Positions 1 to 9,881 of a DNA stretch of 35,130 nucleotides are shown piece after piece (position 1 is the stretch's first letter; each line of letters begins with the position of its first letter). The DNA is from Bacteroidales bacterium. GTDB taxonomy: Bacteria; Bacteroidota; Bacteroidia; Bacteroidales; S143-33. Both the position numbers and the translations under genes were made by a program. Below the pieces are notes generated by a model. It was not told the origin of the DNA. It ran no database searches and saw nothing but the letters and a program-made list of their open reading frames with translations. The stretch lies in NCBI GenBank assembly GCA_015489395.1, contig WFZV01000046.1, forward strand, positions 1 to 35,130, given 5' to 3'.

Positions 1-10
1 AAATGAGGTT

Positions 11-736
11 ATGAACTTTAGGCAGATAGCGCTAAATAAGATTTTGTTTTTGGATATCGAGACGGTTCCGGCTTTTGAGTCGTATGAACAGATGCCAGAT
101 GATTGGAAGCGGTTGTGGGATAAGAAGGCGAGTTTTATTAATCGTGATGGGGTGGAGGATGCTGAGTTTTATCATCAGGCTGGGATTTATGCGGAATTTG
201 GTAAGATTGTCGCTATTTCGGTAGCTTTTATAACGCAGCAGCGGCAGTTGAGAGTTAAGTCGTTTTATGGTGAGGATGAAAGCTGCATTTTAGAGAATTT
301 TAAGCAGTTAGTTGAGAAGCATTTTTCGGGTAAAGATTCGTATTTGTGTGCGCATAATGGTAAGGAGTTTGATTTTCCGTATATAGCACGGCGGATGTTG
401 GTCAATGGTATTTCGTTGCCGTCAGTTTTAGACACGCATGGTCGTAAGCCGTGGGAGACAAGGTTTCTCGATACTATGGAGCTATGGAAATTTGGTGATT
501 ACAAGCATTTTACGTCGTTGGAGTTGTTGGCAAAGCTTTTTGAGCTTCCAAGTCCGAAGGCAGATATTTCGGGTGAGGATGTATGGAAGATTTATTGGCA
601 GGACAAAGAGGTAGAGCGTATAGCAGAGTATTGTGAGAAAGATACGGTTTCGGTTGCGCAGATTTTTTTGAGGTTTAGGGGGGAGGAGGTTATTCCGCAG
701 GAGGATATAGTAATTGCAGGCAGAGAAAAATGTTGA
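11..736 (+). CDS. Predicted 3'-5' exonuclease related to PolB exonuclease domain (DnaQ/RNase H fold)
   Basis: Motif FLDIETVP (ExoI DxE), CAHNGKEFDFPYIARR (ExoII), and YCEKDTVSVAQIFLRFR (ExoIII-like) in the 241-aa ORF. Confidence 0.85.
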   Translation: MNFRQIALNKILFLDIETVPAFESYEQMPDDWKRLWDKKASFINRDGVEDAEFYHQAGIYAEFGKIVAISVAFITQQRQLRVKSFYGEDESCILENFKQLVEKHFSGKDSYLCAHNGKEFDFPYIARRMLVNGISLPSVLDTHGRKPWETRFLDTMELWKFGDYKHFTSLELLAKLFELPSPKADISGEDVWKIYWQDKEVERIAEYCEKDTVSVAQIFLRFRGEEVIPQEDIVIAGREKC

Positions 737-1401
737 TGTTCAGAATTTATCGTGTGGTTTTTAGTTTTTAGATTGTTTTAGTTTTTGTGTATGATATTAT
801 TGTTGTTTTTTTGTCAGTGATTTTGCTTTTTTCGAAATATTTAGTCATATAGTTATCCGCAAGTGTTGTATTTATCTTTTTTTGTAATTTAATGGTTTTG
901 GTTTTGTTCAAAGTATTTTATCGTGTAGTGGAAGCTTTAGTTTATTTAGTTTTTTTGCCCTCCTTGTAGTAAGTTTAGCTTTCCTTTGATTTGGCTGGTT
1001 TAAAGAAGTTTTCGCATTAAGTCAAAGTTTATCTGTGTGGCTTGTTTTTTTCGTAAAAAACATGAGAGTAGTTTGAAGTAGTTTTTGATTTTTTGTAAAA
1101 ATTAAGTTACAGGATTTGTTTGGTAAGTAAAAAAGTACGTGCTTATGATTTTTGTGTATGACGTTTTTTCCAAAGTTTTTTAGTAATAGCGTTAGATTTC
1201 CTGTCTAAAAACGAGGGGTAATGGATTTGTTGAGATGTTGCAAAATTTGCAGCAAAAAAGCTAAAGTTTTTCGTGAATACCCGCCTAATTTAGCCATTTT
1301 CCGGATTGTTAGGTGATGAAAGTTTTTGTCTAAGATGGTAAATTTGGGCAAGTATCTGGAAATTTTCGTTAATGGAACGAGGTGTTTTTTAGAAACGAAA
1401 A

Positions 1402-1425
1402 GCGGGCTGGCATTTGCCAGCCCGC
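1402..1425 (-). terminator. Intrinsic terminator downstream of tRNA-Glu
   Basis: Perfect 11-bp inverted repeat gcgggctggca/tgccagcccgc; the minus-strand transcript continues into TTTTCGTTTCT. Confidence 0.75.
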
Positions 1426-1426
1426 C

Positions 1427-1502
1427 TGGCACCCGGTACGGGACTTGAACCCGTGACCTCCAGGTTGAAAACCTGGCGTCCTAACCACTAGACGAACCGG
1501 GC
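1427..1502 (-). tRNA. tRNA-Glu (anticodon TTC), CCA encoded
   Basis: Reverse complement folds as cloverleaf: acceptor GCCCGGT/ACCGGGT, anticodon stem CCAGG-TTTTCAA-CCTGG, T-arm ACGGG-TTCAAGT-CCCGT, 3' GCCA. Confidence 0.95.
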
Positions 1503-1574
1503 GCTTATTTCAAAAGCACTGCAAAGATAAAATTATCGGATTTATGTCACAAATGCTTTAACGTTTTTTTATAA

Positions 1575-2624
1575 TTAAACTATCCGTCCTTCGCCAAAAA
1601 ATGTTTCTAATGAATTTTGTACGTTTAAATTTATATTTTCGATGTAAACTTCGAGGATTTTCGATTTTTCGAATGGTAAAAGCTTGACTTCTGAGAATTC
1701 AGCAGGTAGAAGGACTGTCTGACCTTTTTTAAGTTCAATGCGCTGCTTTTTGTAATATTCCAGTGCAAAATATCCTTCGACAACGATATAAATTACAAAT
1801 GAGTCGAGGGCCAGGTAGTTTTTTTCGATTATTCGGTTAAATTCAAGGAGATTTGTTGTAAAATGTTCGCAACTTACCAGTTGTACCGTTTTGTTAAGTT
1901 CAGGTTTGTAGCTGATTTTGTAATTGTCGTAAGCTTTATAGTCAATTACGTCTATTGCCAGGTCAACGTGTAAAGGACGAGGTTTGCCGTCCAGACCTAC
2001 CCGTCCCCAATCGTACAAGCGATAAGTAATATCAGAAGTTTCCTGGATTTCGGCAACTACAATGCCTTTGCTTAAAGCGTGAACGCGGCCAGGGGGAATA
2101 AAGAAGACATCGCCTGGTTTTACTGTTTCGACGTTCAAATGCTCAGCAATAGTTCCGTCGTCCAGTGATTTAAGCAATGTTTGCCGGTCCATGTCGTGTT
2201 TCCAGCCCATATAGAGTTTAGCGTCAGGCTCAGCGTGAATTACGTACCACATTTCTGTTTTTCCGTAAGCATAATGTCGAAATTTAGCAGTATGGTCGTC
2301 GGGGTGAACCTGTACAGAGAGGGTGTCGTTGGCATCGATAAATTTAATCAGTAAAGGGAATTCAATGCCGTATTTGTAATAGACTTTATCGCCGACCAGG
2401 TCTGTCAGGTATGTTTCAATGATTTCCTGTAGGTTATTTCCGGCCAGGAATCCGTTTTCAGCAATAGAAATATTGTCTTGCACTGCGGATATTTCCCAGC
2501 TTTCGCCGATTGGTTTAGTAGGGTCGCAGTTTTTGTTGAGAATTGTACAAAGGCGGTTGCCGCCCCAAACTTTTTCTTTGAAAATAGGTTTAAATTGTAT
2601 TGGGTAAAGCTGATGTACTTTCAT
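1575..2624 (-). CDS. manA: Mannose-6-phosphate isomerase, class I (type I PMI)
   Basis: FKEKVWGGNRL, PLLIKFIDANDTLSVQVHPDD, GKTEMWYVI, PPGRVHAL motifs. Confidence 0.92.
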   Translation of the reverse strand: MKVHQLYPIQFKPIFKEKVWGGNRLCTILNKNCDPTKPIGESWEISAVQDNISIAENGFLAGNNLQEIIETYLTDLVGDKVYYKYGIEFPLLIKFIDANDTLSVQVHPDDHTAKFRHYAYGKTEMWYVIHAEPDAKLYMGWKHDMDRQTLLKSLDDGTIAEHLNVETVKPGDVFFIPPGRVHALSKGIVVAEIQETSDITYRLYDWGRVGLDGKPRPLHVDLAIDVIDYKAYDNYKISYKPELNKTVQLVSCEHFTTNLLEFNRIIEKNYLALDSFVIYIVVEGYFALEYYKKQRIELKKGQTVLLPAEFSEVKLLPFEKSKILEVYIENINLNVQNSLETFFGEGRIV

Positions 2625-2639
2625 GTCAAAGTTTTTAAG

Positions 2640-4478
2640 TTATTCAACAGTAACTGATTTAGCCAGATTCCGTGGTTGATCTACGTCGTTACCGCGAAGT
2701 ACAGCTGCATGATAAGCCAGCAGTTGCAATGGTACAACTGCCAGTAACGGGGTTAATTCTTCGGGGACTTCTGGTATTTCGATAATGTGATCGGCCAATT
2801 TAGACGCGATTTCATCGCCTTCTGTTACAATAGCGATTACTTTACCGTGACGTGCTTTAACTTCTTTGATGTTGGATATAACTTTTTCGTAGATTTTATC
2901 TTTAGTAGCCAGGAAGACCACAGGCATATTTTCGTCAATCAGGGCTATAGGGCCGTGTTTCATTTCAGCGGCAGGGTATCCTTCGGCGTGAATGTATGAA
3001 ATTTCTTTGAGTTTAAGCGCGCCTTCTAAAGCAACGGGATAAAGGTATCCACGTCCTAAATACAGGAAGTTTGAAGCAGTTTGATATTTTTCTGCCAGTT
3101 GTTTTATATACTCGTTTTGGTCCAGAATTTTCTGTAATTTTTCGGGGATATGGTAAAGTTCCTGGGTAAGTTTTTTAAAACGTCCGTATGGTAAAACTTC
3201 TTTTTCGTAACCAAGCATTAAAGCCATCATTGTCAGGACAGTAACCTGCGCAGTAAAAGCTTTAGTAGAAGCTACGCCGATTTCTGGTCCTGCGTGAGTG
3301 TAAACTCCTGCGTGTGTTTCGCGTGGAATACTCGAACCAACGACGTTGCAGATGCCTAAAACTGTCGCTCCTTTTTCTTTTGCCAATTTGACAGCTTCCA
3401 GAGTATCAGCGGTTTCGCCGCTTTGGCTAATGGCAATTACAATGTCGTCCTTGTAAATGATAGGGTTACGGTACCGGAATTCAGAGCCATATTCTACTTC
3501 GACAGGTATACGGGCAAGGTTTTCGATTAAATATTCGCCGACTAAGCCTGCGTGCCAGGAAGTACCACAGCCGACAATGATCAGACGTTTAGCATTTAAG
3601 ATTTTATCCATAACATCGAGGAGACCGCCCAGTCGAATAGACGAAAAATCAGGAGCAATACGCCCGCGCATTGTATTGTGTAAAGCCTCAGGTTGTTCGA
3701 AAATTTCTTTAAGCATAAAATGATCAAAACCGTTTTTCTCAATGGCTTGAATGTCAAAGTCGATTTTTTGGATATCAGGTTTAAGTTTTTTATTGTCTAA
3801 AGTCTTAAGAATCAACTCGTCTTCTTTCAAAATCGCAATATTATCGTTGTTGAGGTAAATAACTTTGTCTGTATGTTCAACGATAGGAGTAGCGTCGGAG
3901 GCAATGAAATATTCATTTCTGCCAAGGCCAATAACCAGCGGGCTACTTTTTCGAGCGGCGATAAGTTTATCAGGTTCATTTTCAGCTAAAACAACTATAG
4001 CGTAAGCGCCGATAACTTTGGATAATGCCAGTCGCACAGCTAACTCAGCATCTGTTTCACCTTCGAGGTATATGTATTCGATCAGGTTAACCAGTACTTC
4101 AGTGTCAGTATCTGATTTAAAAGTATAGCCTTTTTCGATGAGAAATTTTTTGAGGTGGTTATAATTTTCTATGATACCGTTGTGTATCAGAGTGAAAAGT
4201 CCGTTTTGCGAAGTATGCGGATGAGCGTTTTGGTCGTTAGGTTCGCCGTGTGTAGCCCAACGAGTGTGTCCAATTCCAATAGTTCCCTGAATGTTAAGAT
4301 GTTTAGTTTCAGCTTCTAAATCGCTGACTTTTCCTTTTTTTTTGAAAACTTTTATTCCCTGGTCAGTGACAATTGCAATTCCAGCAGAGTCGTAGCCTCT
4401 GTATTCCAATCGTTTGAGGCCATTTATAAGGATAGGATATGCTTGTCTTCGTCCAATATAGCCAACTATTCCGCACAT
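2640..4478 (-). CDS. glmS: Glutamine--fructose-6-phosphate transaminase (isomerizing)
   Basis: N-terminal MCGIVGYIG Ntn amidotransferase, two SIS domains, C-terminal DQPRNLAKSVTVE. Confidence 0.98.
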   Translation of the reverse strand: MCGIVGYIGRRQAYPILINGLKRLEYRGYDSAGIAIVTDQGIKVFKKKGKVSDLEAETKHLNIQGTIGIGHTRWATHGEPNDQNAHPHTSQNGLFTLIHNGIIENYNHLKKFLIEKGYTFKSDTDTEVLVNLIEYIYLEGETDAELAVRLALSKVIGAYAIVVLAENEPDKLIAARKSSPLVIGLGRNEYFIASDATPIVEHTDKVIYLNNDNIAILKEDELILKTLDNKKLKPDIQKIDFDIQAIEKNGFDHFMLKEIFEQPEALHNTMRGRIAPDFSSIRLGGLLDVMDKILNAKRLIIVGCGTSWHAGLVGEYLIENLARIPVEVEYGSEFRYRNPIIYKDDIVIAISQSGETADTLEAVKLAKEKGATVLGICNVVGSSIPRETHAGVYTHAGPEIGVASTKAFTAQVTVLTMMALMLGYEKEVLPYGRFKKLTQELYHIPEKLQKILDQNEYIKQLAEKYQTASNFLYLGRGYLYPVALEGALKLKEISYIHAEGYPAAEMKHGPIALIDENMPVVFLATKDKIYEKVISNIKEVKARHGKVIAIVTEGDEIASKLADHIIEIPEVPEELTPLLAVVPLQLLAYHAAVLRGNDVDQPRNLAKSVTVE

Positions 4479-4489
4479 AGCCCTTGAGT

Positions 4490-5800
4490 TTAATAATTAG
4501 AATAAAAAACAACTAATTTAAGAGGTTTCGAATTGTTTTGTGTCGTTAAGACTGCTCGTGTAAGCTGTTGATTGTCAAATAAATCTATAATTGAGTAAAT
4601 TAGAGTGTCCTGGTCTGGGTGGTTTATAATTTTTTGCAAAAGATGCGTGACATTAATTGAATAATGGTCAAATTGGAGTTGAAAGCCTTTATATTCAACG
4701 GTTTGACGGTTGAAATAATCAGCTAAAAATACAGGTTCAGCAGTAGAATCATCAGGTTTTCGACCGACAAGAAAGACTTGTTTAGGCGGCATGTAAGAGG
4801 TTTGCTCAGTATATTGTGGGTTTTCAAGTTGGAGAATTAATTCAGCTTTATGTATAACTTTATTTTTCAAAGCATTAATATACGGAAAACTAACGTCGAT
4901 AGCTGTGCCTGCAGTTTGTAAATAAACGACAGAATCGTTATTTGAATTAAAAATGTTGGTATTGGAATAATCATGTTCTATTAACGTAAAATATTTACTC
5001 ATTCCACTTGAAGGTAATTTATATAAATAAGATGTATCCGACACAGTATCAGGGTGATAGTAAATGTATAAACCAGACGTCAGCTGGTCAACAGTAATGT
5101 GTGGATTAATAACTGCCGGGAAGGGTATTTTATAAATAGCTGCGTCGTAAAAATTTCTACCAGGAGTTATTATAAATCCAGGAAATCGGTCAGTGAAATG
5201 AGCTGAATCGTTAAAAAAGTAGTAATCAGCACTATCGATGAATTTGTATGCTAAAGATTTATCAATATAGATTTTAAGAATGGTATCGCTTTCAATATTG
5301 AAGATGCTGAATTCAGTATATCCCAGAGTGTCGCTAAAGTCTGTAAATTCTGTGATAGAATCGTCGGCATAGATGCGCCTTGTGATACTTATCGGTTCTT
5401 TGATTGGAAAAACGTAAAGCGGTAATGGATTATAGATTTTACCATAAGGAGTGTAACCAGGGTCTAATTTAAGCATTAAAAAAACTGAGTCAACTGTATA
5501 AGTTACAGCTGAGTCAGTAAAATCCGGATAAGAAAATTGTTGAATCTGTATGCCTATAGAAGTTTTGGTATATCCGAAAATTGGGTCTTTATACGAACCA
5601 ATGAGTACAGCTTCCTTACCCATAGTCTGGATATGCGTATAAGGGCGAGTGTGAACGTTAACTGTGAAAGTATCTGCAAAATTGGTGTTGATAAGGTCTT
5701 GCTCTGGTAAAATATTTAAACCAAAATCTTGATGTTTATCGCATGAGAAAGTAAAAGTCAATAATAACGCAAATAGAATAGGCAAAAAAAATTTGTTCAT
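4490..5800 (-). CDS. DUF4270-family lipoprotein (Bacteroidetes)
   Basis: MNKFFLPILFALLLTFTFSCDK lipobox, then GLNILPEQDLINTNFADTFTV and VLIGSYKDPIFGYTKTS, typical of DUF4270; likely start at 5800 rather than the 5830 ORF start. Confidence 0.8.
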   Translation of the reverse strand: MNKFFLPILFALLLTFTFSCDKHQDFGLNILPEQDLINTNFADTFTVNVHTRPYTHIQTMGKEAVLIGSYKDPIFGYTKTSIGIQIQQFSYPDFTDSAVTYTVDSVFLMLKLDPGYTPYGKIYNPLPLYVFPIKEPISITRRIYADDSITEFTDFSDTLGYTEFSIFNIESDTILKIYIDKSLAYKFIDSADYYFFNDSAHFTDRFPGFIITPGRNFYDAAIYKIPFPAVINPHITVDQLTSGLYIYYHPDTVSDTSYLYKLPSSGMSKYFTLIEHDYSNTNIFNSNNDSVVYLQTAGTAIDVSFPYINALKNKVIHKAELILQLENPQYTEQTSYMPPKQVFLVGRKPDDSTAEPVFLADYFNRQTVEYKGFQLQFDHYSINVTHLLQKIINHPDQDTLIYSIIDLFDNQQLTRAVLTTQNNSKPLKLVVFYSNY

Positions 5801-5840
5801 TGAATTGTATTTTAAATTTTCTAATTCCAAAATTGTCCTG

Positions 5841-6650
5841 CTAAGCTAAAAGATTATCGAAAAATTCAGAATATTTTTCAACAATTTTTTCTTCTGGTAC
5901 GAAAGGTAAAACTGTTTTCTTTTGTTTTTCAATGAATTCCAAAATTTCAGGATCGATATTTTCTGATGCTAAAACGACAGCATCACTGTATTTGATAGCT
6001 AATTTTGTAAGATTTTGGTAAGTAGGGTTTTTGACTAAATCTAAATCTTTGTCGGTGATTATGTCGAATTTGGCTTTTGATTTGAATTGCTTGTTTAGAG
6101 GCTCATCGAATCCATTATCATAAATTGTATATACGACTTTGCTGTGTTTATAAATAGGGTCTTCTTGATATGCTTTTTTGACGTATAATGGAACTAAAGC
6201 ACCGAGCCAGCCATGGACATTGACTATATCAGGCTCCCAGCGAAGTTTTTTGACAGTTTCCAGTACCCCGCGAGAAAAGAAAATAATCCGTTCGTCATTG
6301 TCCTTGAAAAAGTTGCCATTTTCGTCTTTAACCATAGCTTTGCGATGGAAGTAATCTTCGTTGTCTATAAAGTAAATTTGCATTCTTGCTGAGGGAATTG
6401 AAGCAACTTTGATGATGAGGGAGTGGTCTGTATCATTGACAATTACGTTCATCCCAGAAAGTCGGATAACTTCGTGCAATTGGTGTCTTCGCTCTTTAAT
6501 TATACCATATCGAGGCATAAAAACGCGGATTTCTTTGCCTTTTTCCTGTATCCCTTGCGGGAGAATGCGACCTACTTTAGACATAAAAGTCTCGGGGACA
6601 TATGGGGTAATTTCTTGCATTACAAAAAGAACCTTTTTTTTATTAGCCAT
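5841..6650 (-). CDS. Glycogen/starch synthase-like protein, GT5 N-terminal domain only
   Basis: MANKKKVLFVMQEITPYVPET... PDIVNVHGWLGALVPLY...; about 269 aa with no C-terminal GT-B domain; start set at MANKKK (6650). Confidence 0.8.
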   Translation of the reverse strand: MANKKKVLFVMQEITPYVPETFMSKVGRILPQGIQEKGKEIRVFMPRYGIIKERRHQLHEVIRLSGMNVIVNDTDHSLIIKVASIPSARMQIYFIDNEDYFHRKAMVKDENGNFFKDNDERIIFFSRGVLETVKKLRWEPDIVNVHGWLGALVPLYVKKAYQEDPIYKHSKVVYTIYDNGFDEPLNKQFKSKAKFDIITDKDLDLVKNPTYQNLTKLAIKYSDAVVLASENIDPEILEFIEKQKKTVLPFVPEEKIVEKYSEFFDNLLA

Positions 6651-6850
6651 AACACAAAATTTTTTATTCTTCAAAAAAACAAGGCATAAAAAGCCTGAAA
6701 ATGCTTTAACTTTAGCAAAGTTAATATTTTTTTCGGTAAAAACTTGTTGATTAACATTTTTTTTCTTTACACTCAAATTTAATTTGGGCTAAAACAGTTC
6801 GCTTTCTAAAAAATAAATCCTATTTTTGATAAAAATTTTAAATTTCTTTT

Positions 6851-7456
6851 GTGATGAAAAAGTTTATTACATTATTAACTATATCCGCCATTTTATTTGT
6901 TTTTAATCATAGTCTTCTTGCTCAAACTGTAACAGTCGATACAAATCAGGCAACAGATTCGACAAAAATCGATACTACGCAAAGCCAGCCAGTTGCTGTA
7001 ATGCCAATAAAAGGGATTTCACCAACAGAAATAGGCGATTATATTTTGAATTTGTCCAGATTGTTGTTTTGGGAAAAATATAAGGAATCGTTCATTATTG
7101 GAGTGACAGACAGTAGATTGGAGTATTTTTTGACAAAATATTTTGCAGATAGGACTTTACATGGTTTGCCAGTAAAAGTCGTTCTGGTAAATGCCAATAC
7201 ATTGCCCTGGGCCAACATTATTTTCCTGTCGAAAAAAAATAGAGATTTAATACCTAAGTTACAGTCTGCTTATTCAAGGACTCAGACTGTCATTATCTCT
7301 GAAGCCCCACAGGATATTGCATATTTTTCGTTTTCATTGGTAATGATTAAAATTCCTTCAGGGGATTTAATACACACTTATCGTTATAATCCAATGCGGT
7401 TGAAAGCCAAAGGCGTTTATGTTTTGCCAGAGATAAAAGCTTATGGCATACGATGA
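6851..7456 (+). CDS. Exported protein, possible YfiR/HmsC-like (DUF4154)
   Basis: Signal peptide MMKKFITLLTISAILFVFNHSLLAQ; YILNLSRLLFWEKYKESFIIGVTDS...PVKVVLVNA...ANIIFLSKKN resembles the YfiR pattern. Confidence 0.5.
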   Translation: MMKKFITLLTISAILFVFNHSLLAQTVTVDTNQATDSTKIDTTQSQPVAVMPIKGISPTEIGDYILNLSRLLFWEKYKESFIIGVTDSRLEYFLTKYFADRTLHGLPVKVVLVNANTLPWANIIFLSKKNRDLIPKLQSAYSRTQTVIISEAPQDIAYFSFSLVMIKIPSGDLIHTYRYNPMRLKAKGVYVLPEIKAYGIR

Positions 7457-8132
7457 ACAAATAAAGCTTCCAAAGCATTTGCAGGAGCTTATTGAGCAGC
7501 GAGAGGGACTTCAGCTGGATTTTAAATTCGAGGTTTCCGATTTGTCTAAGATTGCAAGGAGCATAGTTGCTTTTGCAAATACTAAGGGTGGAATTTTGCT
7601 TATAGGTGTTAAGGATAATGGTAAAATCGCAGGTGTACAGTCTGAGGAGGAATTGTATATGATTCAGGCTGCAGCGAGGATGTATTGCCGTCCTTCGGTA
7701 GATTTTTATTTTCGTTCGTGGCAAGTCAAGAAAAAGACAGTTTTAGAAGTTATTATACCCGAAAGTAAGCATAAGCCACATTATGCAAAAGATAGCCAGG
7801 GGCGTTGGAAGGCTTATGTCCGTGTTAATGATAAAAATTTTTTAGTTAATAACGTGCAGCTTCGAGTGTGGCGCAGCCAATTTAAGTCGAGGCAATCAGT
7901 GAATATAAGATTTGACCGAAAGGAGGACGTGTTGTTGAGATACCTTCGTTCGCATGATTTTATTACTTTCCGTAAGTTTTGCCAGCTCGCTAAAATCCCG
8001 CCAAAAGTAGCAGAGGACGTACTTGTGGATTTAATTTTGATAGATGTTTTAAAAATCAATTATTCAGATACGGGCGTGGTTAGGTATTCATTGCAAGATG
8101 ATACATTATCAGAAAGCAGTTTGTCTGATTAA
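7443..8132 (+). CDS. AlbA_2 (Schlafen AlbA-like) putative DNA-binding domain protein
   Basis: EREGLQLDFKFEVSDLSKIARSIVAFANTKGGILLIGVKDNGKIAGV signature; ATG overlaps the end of the upstream ORF by 14 nt. Confidence 0.8.
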   Translation: MAYDEQIKLPKHLQELIEQREGLQLDFKFEVSDLSKIARSIVAFANTKGGILLIGVKDNGKIAGVQSEEELYMIQAAARMYCRPSVDFYFRSWQVKKKTVLEVIIPESKHKPHYAKDSQGRWKAYVRVNDKNFLVNNVQLRVWRSQFKSRQSVNIRFDRKEDVLLRYLRSHDFITFRKFCQLAKIPPKVAEDVLVDLILIDVLKINYSDTGVVRYSLQDDTLSESSLSD

Positions 8133-8242
8133 AGCGATAGTTTAATATTGAAATTTTGGCGATATTTATATTTTTTTTCGCCTGACAACCACAAAAGTTT
8201 TTATCAGTTTTGGGTTGATAGTAATTAAATATTTTAAAAGTT

Positions 8243-8632
8243 TTATTTCATAAGCTTAGGTGGCAGCCCAAGCCTCAGTTTTAAACGTTTGATTGTCTCA
8301 TCCCATAGTTTTTGTAAATCTTCTGCATCTTCTTCATTTTCAGCGAAATCTGTTATTTTTAGGGAAGTGTCTTTACTGAGTTTATTGTAAACAAGTTTTA
8401 ATTCAGTGTATTTTTCTTCTTCGTCGATCCAATCAAATTTTACGTAGTAATTTTCGTGGTTAATTTGTACAATTGCATCCATGCGGTAGTCTGCCCATTT
8501 GAAAATGAACATATTGTCCATAACGTCGACATCCTGGGCAAACCAGCCCGCAAGTCCAGAAGGTGTGCTAATTTGTTTGAAAAGAATCTTGGGCGTAGTG
8601 TGAAAGATGTATTCAAGCTCTAATTTTATCAT
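8243..8632 (-). CDS. START-like domain protein (AHSA1/SRPBCC superfamily)
   Basis: ELEYIFHTTPKILFKQISTPSGLAGWFAQDVDV ... WDETIKRLKLRLG. Confidence 0.75.
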   Translation of the reverse strand: MIKLELEYIFHTTPKILFKQISTPSGLAGWFAQDVDVMDNMFIFKWADYRMDAIVQINHENYYVKFDWIDEEEKYTELKLVYNKLSKDTSLKITDFAENEEDAEDLQKLWDETIKRLKLRLGLPPKLMK

Positions 8633-8732
8633 AGTAAATGATTATTAATTAGTTGACAAGTTATATTTTTTTGGGCAAATTCCAAAATTTTGCCAGAAAA
8701 AAGTTATTTTTGAATAAAAAAGCTTTTTAGCC

Positions 8733-9839
8733 ATGTCAAAAGCAAAGTTTTGGGCGCTGGCAATTTTAATGGTTACGTTTTTTATTGGTTGCCAGCCGTC
8801 TAAAGTACAAAAAAATCGAGAAAAAATACGAAATTTTGTTGATACAGTTGGCTTTGCACATAAAAGCTGGCAATTGGATTCTGTTTTAGCTCGTACATAC
8901 CGAAATTTCGGACAGTTGATAAAGCAGCGGGAAGATAGCCTGGGTCTGGATTCGCAGGTAGTATGGAAAGTTGTAATTAGTCCGCATGATGATCATGCTT
9001 ATGTTTCGTACCTGTACCCGTTGCTGTTGAAGCATGTCAGGGCCAGGACTTTAATAATTTTCGGCGTAGCGCATAAAGCATGGAAATTTGGCTTACGTGA
9101 TAGTTTGATTTTCGGTACTTTTGATTATTGGCGTGGAGCTTATGGTAATATAAAAATTTCGCCATTGCGAGACACCATACTGCAGCGTTTACCGAAAAAG
9201 GATTATATTGTGCATGATTCGATGATGGCAGTCGAGCATTCTATTGAAGCATTTTTGCCATATTTACAGAAATTAGACCGTAAAGACATTGAGATTGTGC
9301 CGATTTTGGTACCTTATATGAAATATGAGCGTATGAAACAAATTGCCCAGGATTTATCAGATGTTTTAGCGCAAATCGTAAAGAATAGGCATTGGCAATG
9401 GGGTAAAGATTTTGCGATAATCATCAGTACTGACGCTGTACATTATGGTGATCAGGGCTGGGGTGGTGAGAATTTAGCTTATTATGGCGCAGATTCCGCA
9501 GGTTATCGAAAAGCTGTGCAGCACGAACATGAAATTATTTCGACAATTATCGGGGAATTAGACACAAGTGGTATTCACCAGTTTGTTCATTACACGGTCC
9601 AGGACACAAATTATATGAAATATCGTTGGACATGGTGCGGGCGGTATAGTGTACCGTTTGGCCTTTTGACCAGTTATTATTTATCGAAAAAATTAGGTGT
9701 AACGCTGCATGGAATTTTAGTTGGTTACGCAAACAGTATTGATCATAAAATGCTGCGGGTTAAAGATTTAGGTATGGACACGACAGCAGTGGCAAATATT
9801 CATCATTGGGTCGGTTATGCAGCAATTGGCTATAGATAA
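8733..9839 (+). CDS. Memo-family (AmmeMemoRadiSam system protein B-like) lipoprotein
   Basis: ISPHDDHAYV, IIFGVAHKAW, VEHSIEAFLPYL, STDAVHYGD and TWCGRYSVPFG match the Memo motif order; N-terminal lipobox ILMVTFFIGCQPS. Confidence 0.8.
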   Translation: MSKAKFWALAILMVTFFIGCQPSKVQKNREKIRNFVDTVGFAHKSWQLDSVLARTYRNFGQLIKQREDSLGLDSQVVWKVVISPHDDHAYVSYLYPLLLKHVRARTLIIFGVAHKAWKFGLRDSLIFGTFDYWRGAYGNIKISPLRDTILQRLPKKDYIVHDSMMAVEHSIEAFLPYLQKLDRKDIEIVPILVPYMKYERMKQIAQDLSDVLAQIVKNRHWQWGKDFAIIISTDAVHYGDQGWGGENLAYYGADSAGYRKAVQHEHEIISTIIGELDTSGIHQFVHYTVQDTNYMKYRWTWCGRYSVPFGLLTSYYLSKKLGVTLHGILVGYANSIDHKMLRVKDLGMDTTAVANIHHWVGYAAIGYR

Positions 9840-9881
9840 AAGTTTTTTCGCAAACTTGAAAAATCTAAAAAGTACGAAAAA

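Noticed and set aside
1205-1432. 75-aa minus-strand ORF next to tRNA-Glu
   Set aside because: Its 5' end runs through the terminator hairpin and into the tRNA; no protein features.
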